A program made the translations under genes and the position numbers. Shown in pieces: positions 1-12,682 of a stretch of 64,000 nt of DNA (positions are counted from its first letter, which is position 1; each line of letters begins with the position of its first letter). A model generated the notes under the pieces. It made no database searches. It saw only the letters and a program-made list of their open reading frames with translations, and was not told the origin of the DNA. The DNA is from Kordiimonadales bacterium IMCC3096 (GTDB lineage: Bacteria > Pseudomonadota > Alphaproteobacteria > Minwuiales > Minwuiaceae): assembly GCA_016865035.1 (NCBI GenBank), contig CP018227.1, positions 2,066,001-2,130,000 of the forward strand. The letters run 5' to 3'.

Positions 1-1
1 G

Positions 2-325
2 GACCATCTGGCAGGCAAGGAAATGGAGATCGGGCGCTACTACCTGCAGCGGCAGCACTATGTCGCCGCCATCAACCGGTTCCGCAATGTCGTCCGCGAC
101 TACCAGACCACCAGTCACACGCCGGAGGCACTGCATCGCCTCACCGAGTCCTATCTTCTGCTGGGCGTCACGGACGAGGCGCAGGCAACGGCCGCGGTTC
201 TGGGCCACAACTTCCCCAACAGTGTCTGGTACCGCGATTCCTACGCGCTTCTGTCAGGCCAGCAACTCGCGCCGGAAGCCGACGACGAATCATGGATATC
301 CAGCATCTGGAACGCCGTCTTCTGA
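2..325 (+). CDS. bamD: Outer membrane assembly lipoprotein BamD, C-terminal part
   Basis: This is the 3' end of a gene that begins outside the window; the frame is open from base 2 to the TGA at 323-325. The visible 107 residues contain the TPR-like helices of BamD ([15 protein letters not shown], then an AAINRF helix and a SYLLLGV helix), ending in an acidic tail. BamD is a lipoprotein of the BAM complex that inserts beta-barrel proteins into the outer membrane. The signal peptide and lipobox would lie upstream. The next gene, recN, starts 10 bases after the stop, an arrangement common in alphaproteobacteria. The family call is by recognition of the C-terminal helices. Confidence 0.85.
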   Translation, partial: DHLAGKEMEIGRYYLQRQHYVAAINRFRNVVRDYQTTSHTPEALHRLTESYLLLGVTDEAQATAAVLGHNFPNSVWYRDSYALLSGQQLAPEADDESWISSIWNAVF

Positions 326-335
326 CGGTCACACC

Positions 336-4093
<3,758 letters not shown>

Positions 4094-4111
4094 TGGCCGT
4101 TCCCCCGCGCC

Positions 4112-4987
4112 TCACGCCGGGCGTTCGGCGGTCAGGTGCAGGCGCCAGGTGAGGATGTCGTCATCGCTCTGCCCGGCATAGTCGGGATGCACCGGCGGGC
4201 GGCTGTCGATGCGGAAGCGTTCGGCGTCCAGGATGCGGAAACCGGCCGTCTCCAGTTTGGCGATGATCTGCTCCGCCGGAAGACGATTGATGTACTGCAC
4301 GTCGTTTTCCAGCCAGTTGCGGAACAGGCTGTCCGAGTGCCGCAGGTAATGTTTCTTGGAGCGGCTGGGGTCGTAGTGGGCCAGATGGTCGTCCAGCCCG
4401 ACCTGTGCCACCAGACGCCCGCCGGGCTTGGTCACGCGGAACCAGTCAGCGGCGTTTGAATCGAAACCGCTGGCCACCACATGCTCCAGCACGTCGACGG
4501 AATAGAGCATGTCGAAATGCGCGTCCGGATAGGGCAGCGCACCGTTGTGATCGATGGCGTAGTGCAGGTCCAGCGGCGCATAGGCAGACGCGAAGTCCGA
4601 TGCCGCCTCCACCCTGCCCAGACGCTCCAGTGCTTTCTCCCGCCGTGCCGGATCGAGGTCCATCGCGGCAAGGCCATTGCGGACCTGTGGCAGGGCGTTG
4701 CGGAAGGCGTCGTAGGACCGGTTGTCCCAGACGTCGAAACAATGGACTTCCGCATCATAGATCAGCGCGGGATAGAGGCTGTAGGCGTGCATCCAGCCGG
4801 TGCCAAGCTCCAGGAACCGCGCGGGGTCGGTCATGGGAGCCTCGGCCAGCCGCTCCAGCACCCAGCCAGCCCGTTCTTCCGACAGCTTGCGTTCGCCCTT
4901 GCGGTTGCCAAGCCAGCGGTAGAGGGCCTTGGTCGGACCGGTGGCGGAGAAGGCGCGCAGCGCGGTGGCCGCAAGATAGTAGTTCAT
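4112..4987 (-). CDS. SAM-dependent methyltransferase (class I, Methyltransf_11-like)
   Basis: A 291-residue protein with a Rossmann methyltransferase core. Motif I lies in FLELGTGWMHAYSL (about residues 60-73). A middle acidic strand and MLYSVDVLEHV at about 160 form the post-I region, and VTKPGGRLVAQVG is the KPGG loop typical of Methyltransf_11. The C-terminal part (KHYLRHSDSLFRNWLEN) is not diagnostic, so the substrate is unknown. It lies 25 bases downstream of the cyclophilin gene on the same strand and converges with ligA. Homologues with similar layout act on small molecules, lipids or sugars; none can be chosen from the sequence. Confidence 0.75.
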   Translation of the reverse strand: MNYYLAATALRAFSATGPTKALYRWLGNRKGERKLSEERAGWVLERLAEAPMTDPARFLELGTGWMHAYSLYPALIYDAEVHCFDVWDNRSYDAFRNALPQVRNGLAAMDLDPARREKALERLGRVEAASDFASAYAPLDLHYAIDHNGALPYPDAHFDMLYSVDVLEHVVASGFDSNAADWFRVTKPGGRLVAQVGLDDHLAHYDPSRSKKHYLRHSDSLFRNWLENDVQYINRLPAEQIIAKLETAGFRILDAERFRIDSRPPVHPDYAGQSDDDILTWRLHLTAERPA

Positions 4988-5012
4988 GATCCTGCGGCCC
5001 CGCGCCGGTGCA

Positions 5013-5546
5013 TCAGCCGTCGACGTCCGCGGCGACCTTCACGCTGATCATCTTGTCGGGATAGCGCGGCGGCTCACCCGGCGCGATCGCGTCGACATAG
5101 TCCATGCCATCGACGACCTTGCCCCAGACCGTGTACTGGCCATTGAGGTGGTAGGCCCGCTGGAAGGTGATGAAGAACTGGCTGTCAGCGGAATTCGGAT
5201 CCGACGTCCGGGCCATGCCGATCACACCCCGGTCGAACGGCACGTTGGAGAATTCGGCCCGCAGCTTCTTGCCGCTGCCGCTTGTGCCGGTGCCGGTCGG
5301 GTCACCCGTCTGGGCCATGAAGCCCGGAATGACACGGTGGAAGATGATGCCGTCGTAATATCCCTCGCGGGCCAGTTCCTTGATGCGCGCCACATGTGCG
5401 GGGGCCACATCGGGCATCAACTCGACCACGACGCGACCGTGCTCGAGCTCGATGTAGAGCGTGTTCTCCAGATCGCGGGCATCTGCCGCATTTGCTGCCG
5501 ACATCAGTATGAGACTCCAGAAAATTACAAGAATTCGACGCATCAC
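5013..5546 (-). CDS. Periplasmic cyclophilin-type peptidyl-prolyl isomerase
   Basis: This 177-residue protein begins with a Sec signal peptide (MMRRILVIFWSLILMSAANA) followed by a complete small cyclophilin domain (about residues 27-172). Family motifs are FHRVIPGFMAQTGDP, with the catalytic Arg in FHR, then the AEF strand, MARTSDPNSADSQFFIT and a WGKVVDGMD segment. It should accelerate proline isomerisation during folding of exported proteins in the periplasm. Two adjacent ATG codons are possible starts (5546 or 5543). It is followed by the methyltransferase gene and may be transcribed with it. Confidence 0.88.
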   Translation of the reverse strand: MMRRILVIFWSLILMSAANAADARDLENTLYIELEHGRVVVELMPDVAPAHVARIKELAREGYYDGIIFHRVIPGFMAQTGDPTGTGTSGSGKKLRAEFSNVPFDRGVIGMARTSDPNSADSQFFITFQRAYHLNGQYTVWGKVVDGMDYVDAIAPGEPPRYPDKMISVKVAADVDG

Positions 5547-5870
5547 ATGCTCCCAAGGCGGTCTGGTCGTGATCGCGACCCGTCTGGCGCCGTTTGTAGC
5601 AATGCTCGACCATGAAGAAAACCCACCCCGAAGCGACGAAAACAGGGCATCATTGTCACAGACACAGCGGGAACATGTTCGACCATGAAATGCTGGAACG
5701 CAAATGTGATCATGCCGGGCTGCGGACGGGGCGGCGCACGACGTGCCTGCATCCAGCGCGTGAAACAGGAACAGTGGTGGCCGCCGGGGCAGCCGACCGC
5801 ATTCGCGAACTGATCATCGCGCCCGCATCGCGCGGCGTGCCCGTCCTGTCCCAAGTCCCGGAATCGTCTC
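5547..5870. other. Intergenic region between divergent genes, no gene recognised
   Basis: These 324 bases separate the cyclophilin gene (minus strand) from the dioxygenase gene (plus strand) and should hold both promoters. Open frames here have no recognisable protein features. Two near-identical 15-base strings, ATG(C/T)TCGACCATGAA, occur at 5602-5616 and 5675-5689, and GAACATGTTC at 5671-5680 is a perfect 10-base palindrome. Either could be a regulator site, but nothing ties them to a known regulator. Confidence 0.4.
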
Positions 5871-6977
5871 ATGAACACAATCAATGTCGCGCTGGAACAG
5901 CGTGATCTCGTGCTGCAGTGGCCCGATGGCGCAAGCAGCCGTTTCCCCTATATCTGGCTGCGTGACAATGACCCGGCCGAACTGCACCCCGACACGCAGG
6001 AGCGCATGTTCGAACTGCTGAGTGTCGCCGACGACACCCGCCCGGCAACGGCGGCCATTGAAGGCACGGACCTGCTGCTGCAGTGGCCGGATGTGGCGGA
6101 GCCGCGACGGCTGCAACTGGACTGGCTGCGGGCATATCAGCCGGGCCAGGTCCGGAACGACCCGGCCATGATTGCGCCCGAACCCTGGCCGGAAGGCTTC
6201 GCGCCGACGTATGTGCCCGCGTCAGCATTCGACACCGATGCCGGGCTGCTGGTTCAGTTGCGGGATCTGAAACGCCGTGGCCTGACCATCGTCACCGGTC
6301 TTGCCGACGACCCGGACAGCGGCGTGCGGCTGGCGCAGCGGGTCGGGTTCCTGCGCCCGACGAATTTCGGGCTGACCTTCGATGTCAGGTCGAAGCCGAA
6401 CCCGAACAATCTCGCCTATACCGCCGGGCCATTGCCGTTGCATACCGACCTGCCGAATCAGGAGCTTCAGCCGGGAATCCAGTTCCTGCACTGCCTGGTC
6501 AACGGGGCCGTGGGCGGCGATTCGGTCTATGTCGACGGGCTGAACCTGTTGCGGGACCTGCGCAGCCAATACCCGGATGCGTTCGATGTGCTGCTGCACA
6601 CCCAGGTACCGTTCCGGTTCCATGACGGGGAGGCGGACATTCGCAGCCGCCGCAGTGTCTTTGACCTGGATCCGATGGGATTTCCCTCCCGCCTGTCGAT
6701 CAACAGCCACATCATGGATGTCATCGACCTGGAGCCGGAGCTGGCGCACCGGTGGTATGCGGGGATGCGTTGCCTGAAACAGTTGCTGGCCGACCCTGAC
6801 CGGCTGGTGACCTGCCACCTTCAGCCCGGTGAGATGGTGATCTTCGACAATCGCCGGGTACTGCATGGCCGCACCGGTTTCGATCCGTCGACCGGGGATC
6901 GCCATTTCCGGGGCTTCTATGTCGATCACGGCGAACTGGATAGCCGAATCCGGGTGCTTTCGCGCATGATGGAATGA
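5871..6977 (+). CDS. Gamma-butyrobetaine hydroxylase-like Fe(II)/2-oxoglutarate dioxygenase
   Basis: A 368-residue protein with an N-terminal DUF971/GBBH-like domain (residues about 5-95; RFPYIWLRDNDP) followed by a TauD/TfdA jelly-roll domain. The iron ligands are visible: H-x-D in PLPLHTDLPN (about H191 and D193) and the distal His in RRVLHGRTGF (about H332). An Arg about 14 residues later, in GDRHFRGFY, would bind 2-oxoglutarate. The arrangement matches gamma-butyrobetaine dioxygenase and trimethyllysine dioxygenase, enzymes of carnitine synthesis, but bacterial relatives act on varied quaternary amines. The acyl-CoA ligase at 12683 resembles carnitine-CoA ligases, which weakly fits but is 6 kb away. 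Confidence 0.82.
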   Translation: MNTINVALEQRDLVLQWPDGASSRFPYIWLRDNDPAELHPDTQERMFELLSVADDTRPATAAIEGTDLLLQWPDVAEPRRLQLDWLRAYQPGQVRNDPAMIAPEPWPEGFAPTYVPASAFDTDAGLLVQLRDLKRRGLTIVTGLADDPDSGVRLAQRVGFLRPTNFGLTFDVRSKPNPNNLAYTAGPLPLHTDLPNQELQPGIQFLHCLVNGAVGGDSVYVDGLNLLRDLRSQYPDAFDVLLHTQVPFRFHDGEADIRSRRSVFDLDPMGFPSRLSINSHIMDVIDLEPELAHRWYAGMRCLKQLLADPDRLVTCHLQPGEMVIFDNRRVLHGRTGFDPSTGDRHFRGFYVDHGELDSRIRVLSRMME

Positions 6978-7022
6978 TCCGAATCAGATCCTGAACACTG
7001 GCGAAACGATCACCCCGACCGC

Positions 7023-7712
7023 ATGGACGACCTGCCCGCAGACCTGAAGATCATCCGCAACCCGCGTGCGCGACGTCTGCGGCTGCGGCTCGACCGGCGG
7101 GAGGGGTTTCCGGTGCTGACCCTGCCGAAGGGGGTGCCGGAGCGGACAGGGCTGGCTTTCGTGCAGGAAAATCTCGACTGGATCCGCGACCGGCGGGCGG
7201 AACGGCCTGATCCCATCCCGTTCCTGCCCGGCACGCGCATCCCGTTCGGGGATCGGGAACTGCTGATCGTGCGGACACCGGACGGCCGCGGCAACACGCG
7301 CCTGAAGGCGGATTGCCTGCTGGTGGGCGGCGATGAAACACATTGCAACCGGCGGGTCACCGACTGGCTGAAGGTGCGGGCGCGGGAACGGCTGAAACAG
7401 CGGTCCCTGGTCCATGCGGACAGGATCGGTGAAACCATCAGCCGGGTCCGGGTGGCCGATCAGTCAAGCCGCTGGGGCAGCTGTTCGGGTCGGGGGGTGC
7501 TGTCATTCAACTGGCGGCTGATCCTGGCCCCGGATCATGTGCTGGACCATGTCGCCGCGCATGAGGTCGCGCATCTGCGGGAAATGAACCATGGCCCGCG
7601 ATTTCACGCGCTGCTGGCGACATTGCTGGAAGATCCGCGTCAGGGGGATCGCTGGCTGAGCCGCAACGGCCAGCAGCTCCGTCGCTACGGCATGGTGGCG
7701 ACGGGTTCCTGA
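7023..7712 (+). CDS. YgjP/M48-like zinc metallopeptidase (DUF45)
   Basis: A 229-residue protein. The N-terminal beta-rich region (NPRARRLRLRLDRREG) is typical of the DUF45/YgjP family, and the C-terminal half has the zinc motif HEVAH at about residues 180-184, within VAAHEVAHLREMNHG. A further His in GPRFH follows. SSRWGSCSGRG, about 35 residues before the zinc motif, is also a family hallmark. The cellular substrate of these peptidases is poorly known. The gene starts 45 bases after the dioxygenase and its 3' end overlaps the convergent thpR gene by 28 bases. Confidence 0.85.
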   Translation: MDDLPADLKIIRNPRARRLRLRLDRREGFPVLTLPKGVPERTGLAFVQENLDWIRDRRAERPDPIPFLPGTRIPFGDRELLIVRTPDGRGNTRLKADCLLVGGDETHCNRRVTDWLKVRARERLKQRSLVHADRIGETISRVRVADQSSRWGSCSGRGVLSFNWRLILAPDHVLDHVAAHEVAHLREMNHGPRFHALLATLLEDPRQGDRWLSRNGQQLRRYGMVATGS

Positions 7713-8248
7713 ACCGGGTCCAGTTCGAACTCCACCAGCGGTTCGTAACGCGCACCCTCCGACCCGAGATGGCTGCGGAACAGGGTGAAACCATCGACGG
7801 TGAAAGGCGGCAGATACAGTCCGCCATGGTCGGCAACAAAGCCTTCCAGCCGCCCCTTCGGCGCGTCCTTCAGCCGGGCAATGGTGACGTGGGGATGAAA
7901 CTTGCGATGTTCCGCCCCCAGCCCGGCGGACTGTGCCGCCTGCTCGATCTTTGCCTGCAGATGGCGCAGTGGCGCCGACGGTTCCGCCCCCACCCACAGC
8001 ATGCGGGCGCGGCGGCGGTCCCCGAAGATGCCCATGCCCGCCAGTGTCAGGTCAAAGGCGTCGGCGCGGACCCGTGACAGGGCGGCCACCAGATCCTCGG
8101 CCATGTCGCGCGAGGCGTCGCCGACAAAGCGCAGGGTCAGATGCAGGCTCTCCGGCGCAACCCAGCGCGCCCCGGGCAGACCGCCCTGTACCATCGTCAG
8201 GCGGTCGCGGAAGCGCGCGGGCAGATCAAGTGCAATGAACAGGCGCAT
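7685..8248 (-). CDS. thpR: RNA 2',3'-cyclic phosphodiesterase (LigT/ThpR)
   Basis: This 187-residue protein belongs to the 2H phosphoesterase superfamily. Both HxTx catalytic motifs are present: HLTLRF at about residue 37 and HVTIAR at about 124, preceded by KFHPH. The opening MRLFIALDLPARFRD is typical. It hydrolyses 2',3'-cyclic phosphate ends on RNA and was first described as a 2'-5' RNA ligase. It lies downstream of arsC on the same strand with a 29-base gap, and its last 28 bases overlap the convergent peptidase gene, in opposite reading frames. Confidence 0.9.
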   Translation of the reverse strand: MRLFIALDLPARFRDRLTMVQGGLPGARWVAPESLHLTLRFVGDASRDMAEDLVAALSRVRADAFDLTLAGMGIFGDRRRARMLWVGAEPSAPLRHLQAKIEQAAQSAGLGAEHRKFHPHVTIARLKDAPKGRLEGFVADHGGLYLPPFTVDGFTLFRSHLGSEGARYEPLVEFELDPVQEPVATMP

Positions 8249-8277
8249 GGTGACACCCTGGACAAGGATTGTGACAT

Positions 8278-8625
8278 TCAGAGGATGGCGAGAACCGACT
8301 CCGGCGGGCGGCCAAGCGCGGCCTTGCCATTGGCCAGCACGATGGGCCGTTCGATCAGCTTCGGCGTCGCGATCATTGCCGCAATCAGTTCGCCGTCCGA
8401 GAGGCCGGGTTCATCCAGGCCGCCGGCCTTGTATTCCGCTTCCTTCCGACGCATCAGGTCGCGGGGCGCAATACCCAGCTTTCCCAGGATGTCGCTGAGT
8501 TCGGCGGCGGTGGGCGGGGTCTTCAGATATTCGATCACCGTCGGCGTGACGCCCTTGTCCTCCAGCAGTTTCAGCGTCTCGCGGGACTTGGAGCAACGGG
8601 GGTTGTGATAGATGGTGACAGACAT
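8278..8625 (-). CDS. arsC: Arsenate reductase, glutaredoxin-dependent type
   Basis: A 115-residue thioredoxin-fold protein close to E. coli ArsC. The catalytic Cys is in IYHNPRCSKSRETL (about residue 12). Arginines equivalent to the oxyanion-binding ones occur in LIERPIV and GRPPE near the C-terminus. It would reduce arsenate to arsenite, though several family members are of unproven function (YffB type). The start at 8625 gives the canonical MSVTIYHNP; an ATG six codons upstream (8643) is in frame but less typical. No arsenite exporter or ArsR gene is nearby, so a role in an ars operon is not supported here. Confidence 0.8.
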   Translation of the reverse strand: MSVTIYHNPRCSKSRETLKLLEDKGVTPTVIEYLKTPPTAAELSDILGKLGIAPRDLMRRKEAEYKAGGLDEPGLSDGELIAAMIATPKLIERPIVLANGKAALGRPPESVLAIL

Positions 8626-8678
8626 TCGACTCTCTCCGGACATGAAACGCGGACTCAGGCGGCAGCTTGCGCCAGGGG

Positions 8679-9289
8679 TCAGGGACGCAGCAGTTCGGCA
8701 ACCGGGCCGGACATGCGCGCGGCGATGATGGCGGCACCCTCCGCATTGGGGTGGATGCCATCCGACTGGTTCAGCGATGGCTCAGCCGCCACACCGTCCA
8801 GCAGGAAGGGATAGAAGGCCACCTCAGCGTCCGCCGCGACCTCGGCGAACAGCGGATTGAACTTCGCGGCATATTCATTCCCGAGGTTCGGCGGGGCCAG
8901 CATGCCCGCGACCAGGACCGGAATGTCTTTCGATGTCAGGTTCTCGATGATCGCCACCAGGTTGCGTCGGGTCTCCGCCGGATCAATGCCGCGCAGGCCG
9001 TCGTTGCCACCCAGAGCCACGATCACCAGATCGGGCTGGCCCTGCACGGCCCAGTCCAGCCGTGACAGGCCACCTGCCGTCGTGTCGCCGGATACGCCCG
9101 CATTCTCCACCACCACATCCAGCCCATCGGCCTGCAGTTTCTCCCCAGCAGGCGCGGCAGCGCGGCGGAGGGCGGCAGGCCGTACCCGGCGGTGATCGAA
9201 TCACCGAACATCACCACCCGCATTGACGAAGCATTCACCGCTTGCGGACAAACAATGGACACAAACATGACCATTGTGACGAAAAGCAA
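8679..9289 (-). pseudogene. TesA-like SGNH arylesterase, frameshifted
   Basis: The gene encodes a TesA-type esterase/lysophospholipase, normally about 200 residues and exported. The N-terminal part has a hydrophobic export segment and block I GDSITAGYGLP. The remainder, in another frame, has NAGVSGDTTAGG, block III ALGGNDGLRG and block V DGIHPNAEG. The frames meet at a run of four G (plus-strand C at 9143-9146): one extra G would give LPRLLGEKLQADGLDVVVENAG. The catalytic Ser, Asp and His are all encoded. The start is uncertain: TTG 9289 or ATG 9274, while ATG 9394 would overlap the divergent ybbA start. Divergence from ybbAP matches the classic tesA-ybbAP order. It may be a sequence error. 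Confidence 0.75.
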
Positions 9290-9392
9290 CAGTCCGTTGA
9301 TCCCCCGGCAGGCGCGGCCATATCGGGGGGAGGGTGCGCACGCGGCGGGATGCGCGAACCGCAGGGTCTGAAGCCGAGGAGAAAACACTGAC

Positions 9393-10097
9393 ATGGGCGA
9401 CAGCCTCATTCGTCTGGAAGACGTTCACATCACTCTCGACGGCGCTGCAGGCGCGGTCAAGATACTCAAGGGCATCAGCCTCGACGTGGCCGCCGGTACC
9501 TCCGTGGCAGTGCTTGGCCCCTCCGGATCCGGCAAGTCCACCCTGCTCGCCGCGGTCGGCGGGCTTGAGGGTGTGACCAGCGGCAAGCTGACGGTCGCGA
9601 ATAGTGACCTGACCCGGCTGGACGAGGATGGGCTGGCCCTGTTCCGTCGCCACCATGTAGGGATCGTGTTCCAGTCATTCCACCTGTTGCCGACCATGAC
9701 GGCACTGGAAAATGTCGCAGCGCCCCTGGAACTGGCCGGGAAAGCCGATCCCTTCACCCGCGCGGAAAGGGAACTCGCCGCGGTCGGTCTGCAGGACCGC
9801 GCCGGTCATTATCCGAGCCAGATGTCCGGCGGCGAGCAGCAGCGCGTTGCCCTGGCGCGCGCGCTGGCGGCTGATCCGGCGCTGATCCTGGCCGATGAAC
9901 CAACCGGAAATCTGGATGGCGAGACCGGCGAGAAGATCACCGAACTGCTGTTCGAGGCGCAGCGGGAACGGGGGACCACCCTGCTGCTGGTGACACATGA
10001 CGAGGATCTGGCCACGCGCTGCGACCGCATCGTGCGCATCCGGGACGGGCTGATCGCCGATGACACACTGAACAGCCACGCCACGGCGGCGGCCTGA
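9393..10097 (+). CDS. ABC transporter ATP-binding protein YbbA
   Basis: A 234-residue ABC ATPase of the MacB/LolD/FtsE group. Walker [10 protein letters not shown] is at about residues 42-50, the signature [15 protein letters not shown] near 145, Walker [11 protein letters not shown] near 165, and the switch His in LLVTHDED near 200. It would energise the FtsX-type permease encoded six bases downstream. Orthologues sit next to tesA, and these exporters may handle lipids or toxic compounds; the substrate is not known. A GGAG-like site precedes ATG 9393. Confidence 0.9.
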   Translation: MGDSLIRLEDVHITLDGAAGAVKILKGISLDVAAGTSVAVLGPSGSGKSTLLAAVGGLEGVTSGKLTVANSDLTRLDEDGLALFRRHHVGIVFQSFHLLPTMTALENVAAPLELAGKADPFTRAERELAAVGLQDRAGHYPSQMSGGEQQRVALARALAADPALILADEPTGNLDGETGEKITELLFEAQRERGTTLLLVTHDEDLATRCDRIVRIRDGLIADDTLNSHATAAA

Positions 10098-10102
10098 TAC
10101 CC

Positions 10103-12631
10103 ATGCACAATCTCCAGACAGCCTGGCGCATGGCGCTGCGTGACCTGCGCGGTGGCGTGGCCGGTTTCCGGATCTTCCTGTTCTCGCTGGGCCTTGGCGT
10201 TGCCGCCATTGCCGGTGTCGGCTCGCTCACGTCATCGATCCTGTCCGGGCTGCAGGCGAACGGGCAGCAGATCCTGGGCGCCGACGTCGACCTGCGCCTG
10301 ATCCATCGGGAGCCGTCGCAGCCCGCTCAGGACTGGCTTGCCGCCAACAGTGAGGCGGTATCGCAGAGCCTGACGATGCGCACCATCGTGCGCGCCACCT
10401 CTTCGGACGCGCGTACCCTCTCGGAACTCAAGGCGGTGGACGATCTCTATCCCCTCTACGGCCAGTTCAGGCTGGAAGGTGGCGGCGATCCGACCGTGGC
10501 CCTGGGTCTGGCCAATGGCCGCTACGGTGTCGTTGCCGCACCGGAACTCGCCGACCGGCTGGACGTGCGCATCGGCGAGATCCTGCGCGTGGGTGACGCG
10601 GAGGTGGAGCTGCGCGGGATCATTGCCGATGAACCGGATCGGGCATCCAGCGGGGCTGTCCTGCTGGGCCCGCGTCTGATGATCTCCGCGGATGCCCTGC
10701 CGGCCACCGATCTGATCCAGCCGGGCAGCATGATCTTCCGCCACTATCGGCTGAAGCTGCCCCCCGGTGCGGATCTGGCCGATTTCGTTTCGACATTGCA
10801 GGACCGCTTCCCCGATGAGGGCTGGAGGGTGCGTGACAGCCGTCGTGGCGCCCCGGGCGTCGAGAGTTTCATCGAACGGCTGCGCGTGTTTCTGATCCTT
10901 GTCGGACTGACCGCCCTGCTGGTTGGCGGGGTCGGGGTCGGCAATGCAGTCAAGGCGCATCTGGATACCAAGCGGCGCTCCATCGCCATCCTGAAGTGCC
11001 TCGGGGCGACCGGCGGTGACATCACGCGCATCTTCATGATCCAGATCCTGGTGCTTGGCACGGTCGGCATTGTCGCCGGTCTGATTGTCGGTGGTCTGGT
11101 GCCCTTCATCGTCGGCAGCCTGCTGGCGCAGGTGCTGCCCGTGGCGCCGGAGGCGAACCTGTTCGTGATGCCCCTGCTGCTGGCCACGCTCTACGGCATT
11201 CTCATCATCCTGACCTTCGCGCTCTGGCCGCTGGGTTCTGCCCGCCGGACCAGTGCCGCAAGCCTGTTCCGGGCCATGCTGGGCGATGGCGGCGAACGCC
11301 CGCCGCGCAGTTTCATCATCGGCACCGTGCTGTCGCTGGCGGGCCTTGCCGGGCTGACCCTCGCCAGTTCGGACCAGCCGGTGTTCGCGGCATATTTCGT
11401 GCTGGGGGCCGCGGGTTGCTTCGCCGTGCTGTGGCTTGCGGCACAGGGGGTCATGCGTGCCGCCGCGCGGGTGAAGGGTCCGCGCAGTTCGACCTTCCGC
11501 ATGGCGCTGGCCAACCTGCACCGACCGGGTGCGCCCACGGTCTCGGTGATGATCTCGCTCGGTCTGGGGGTCACGCTGCTGGCCGCCGTGGCCCTGATCG
11601 AGGGCAATGTGAAGGGCCAGGTCGATCGCCGGGTGGCGGAGGAAGCCCCGGCCTTCTTCTTCATCGACATCCAGCCGCATCAGCTTGATCCGTTCCTGGC
11701 CATCGCCAAAGGTATCGACGGTGTCAGCAACGTGCAGACGGTGCCGACCCTGCGGGGCCGCATCACGCGCCTGAACGGTGCGGTGCCGGACGAGAGCAAG
11801 GTCGACCCCGGCGAGGCCTGGGTGCTGCGCGGCGACCGTGGCCTGACCTACGCCGCCAACCCGCCGGAGAACAGTCCGATCGTGGAAGGTGAATGGTGGC
11901 CCGCCGACTATCGCGGCGAACCGCTGATCAGCTTCGAGAAGGAAGCCGCTGTCGGGCTGGGTGTGGGGATCGGTGACACCATCACGATCAATGTGCTGGG
12001 CCGGGACATCACCGCCCGCATCGCCAGCCTGCGCGACATCGACTGGGGCACCTTCGCGATCAACTACCTGTTCATCTTCGATCCCGCGACCCTGGCCGGC
12101 GCGCCGCATACCCATCTGGCCACCGCCCATGCGGAGGGGGCGGCCGAACAGCAGCTCTACCGCGCCGTGACCGACCGGTTCGCCAACGTCAGCGCCATCC
12201 GGGTGAAGGAGGCCATGACCCTGTTCGACCAGATCCTGGGCCAGGTCGCGACGGCCATCCGCGCGGCCTCCGGCGTGACCCTGTTCGCGGGGATGCTGGT
12301 GCTGGCAGGGGCCATCGCGGCGGGACACAGGCGTCGGGTGCGGGAATCCGTGGTGCTGAAGGTCATCGGTGCGACCCGTGGCCAGATCCTGCGGATCAAT
12401 GCCGCCGAGTTCGCCGTGCTGGGCAGCATCACCGCGATCGTTGCCGCCATTGCCGGGTCCGCCGCCGGATGGGGGGTGATCACCTTCGTCATGCAGGGCG
12501 AGTTCACCATCCTGCCCGCCCGGCTTGCGGTGGTCATCCTCGGTGCGATCATCCTGACGACCCTGCTGGGTCTGGCGGGTGCCTGGCGTGCGCTCGGACG
12601 CAAGCCTGCCGCCGAACTCAGGGTGGAGTGA
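10103..12631 (+). CDS. ABC transporter permease YbbP (FtsX family, duplicated)
   Basis: An 842-residue inner-membrane protein with the YbbP/LolC-like layout. It has an N-terminal transmembrane helix (about residues 20-40), a periplasmic MacB-PCD-like domain, a first FtsX domain (about 260-390; [21 protein letters not shown]), and two central helices (about 400-450). A second periplasmic domain follows, then a second FtsX domain (about 710-835; [20 protein letters not shown]). The conserved cytoplasmic loop ([20 protein letters not shown]) that contacts the ATPase is present twice ([16 protein letters not shown] in the first half). It forms an operon with the upstream ATPase. The length is normal for YbbP. 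Confidence 0.9.
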   Translation: MHNLQTAWRMALRDLRGGVAGFRIFLFSLGLGVAAIAGVGSLTSSILSGLQANGQQILGADVDLRLIHREPSQPAQDWLAANSEAVSQSLTMRTIVRATSSDARTLSELKAVDDLYPLYGQFRLEGGGDPTVALGLANGRYGVVAAPELADRLDVRIGEILRVGDAEVELRGIIADEPDRASSGAVLLGPRLMISADALPATDLIQPGSMIFRHYRLKLPPGADLADFVSTLQDRFPDEGWRVRDSRRGAPGVESFIERLRVFLILVGLTALLVGGVGVGNAVKAHLDTKRRSIAILKCLGATGGDITRIFMIQILVLGTVGIVAGLIVGGLVPFIVGSLLAQVLPVAPEANLFVMPLLLATLYGILIILTFALWPLGSARRTSAASLFRAMLGDGGERPPRSFIIGTVLSLAGLAGLTLASSDQPVFAAYFVLGAAGCFAVLWLAAQGVMRAAARVKGPRSSTFRMALANLHRPGAPTVSVMISLGLGVTLLAAVALIEGNVKGQVDRRVAEEAPAFFFIDIQPHQLDPFLAIAKGIDGVSNVQTVPTLRGRITRLNGAVPDESKVDPGEAWVLRGDRGLTYAANPPENSPIVEGEWWPADYRGEPLISFEKEAAVGLGVGIGDTITINVLGRDITARIASLRDIDWGTFAINYLFIFDPATLAGAPHTHLATAHAEGAAEQQLYRAVTDRFANVSAIRVKEAMTLFDQILGQVATAIRAASGVTLFAGMLVLAGAIAAGHRRRVRESVVLKVIGATRGQILRINAAEFAVLGSITAIVAAIAGSAAGWGVITFVMQGEFTILPARLAVVILGAIILTTLLGLAGAWRALGRKPAAELRVE

Positions 12632-12651
12632 CAGCGCCTAACGGGTGTAGC

Positions 12652-12679
12652 ATCCTCCCGCTTGACCTTGGGGGAGGAT
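12652..12679 (+). promoter_or_regulatory. Hairpin enclosing the ribosome binding site of the acyl-CoA ligase gene
   Basis: ATCCTCCC at 12652-12659 pairs perfectly with GGGAGGAT at 12672-12679, with a 12-base loop. The right arm is the Shine-Dalgarno sequence of the gene starting at ATG 12683. If formed, the stem would hide the ribosome binding site, as in RNA thermometers and translational attenuators. This is read from the sequence; regulation is inference. Confidence 0.5.
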
Positions 12680-12682
12680 ACA

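Noticed and set aside
60..335. Upstream extension of the recN open frame
   Set aside because: It overlaps bamD in another frame and lacks family residues; ATG 336 gives the normal start.
5602..5689. Two ATG(C/T)TCGACCATGAA strings and a GAACATGTTC palindrome as operator
   Set aside because: Only two copies and no matching regulator; kept as a note, not called as a site.
10232..12328. Long minus-strand open frame opposite the YbbP gene (698 codons)
   Set aside because: Shadow of a high-GC gene: composition is His/Gln/Arg-rich without domains, and the plus-strand YbbP is clear.
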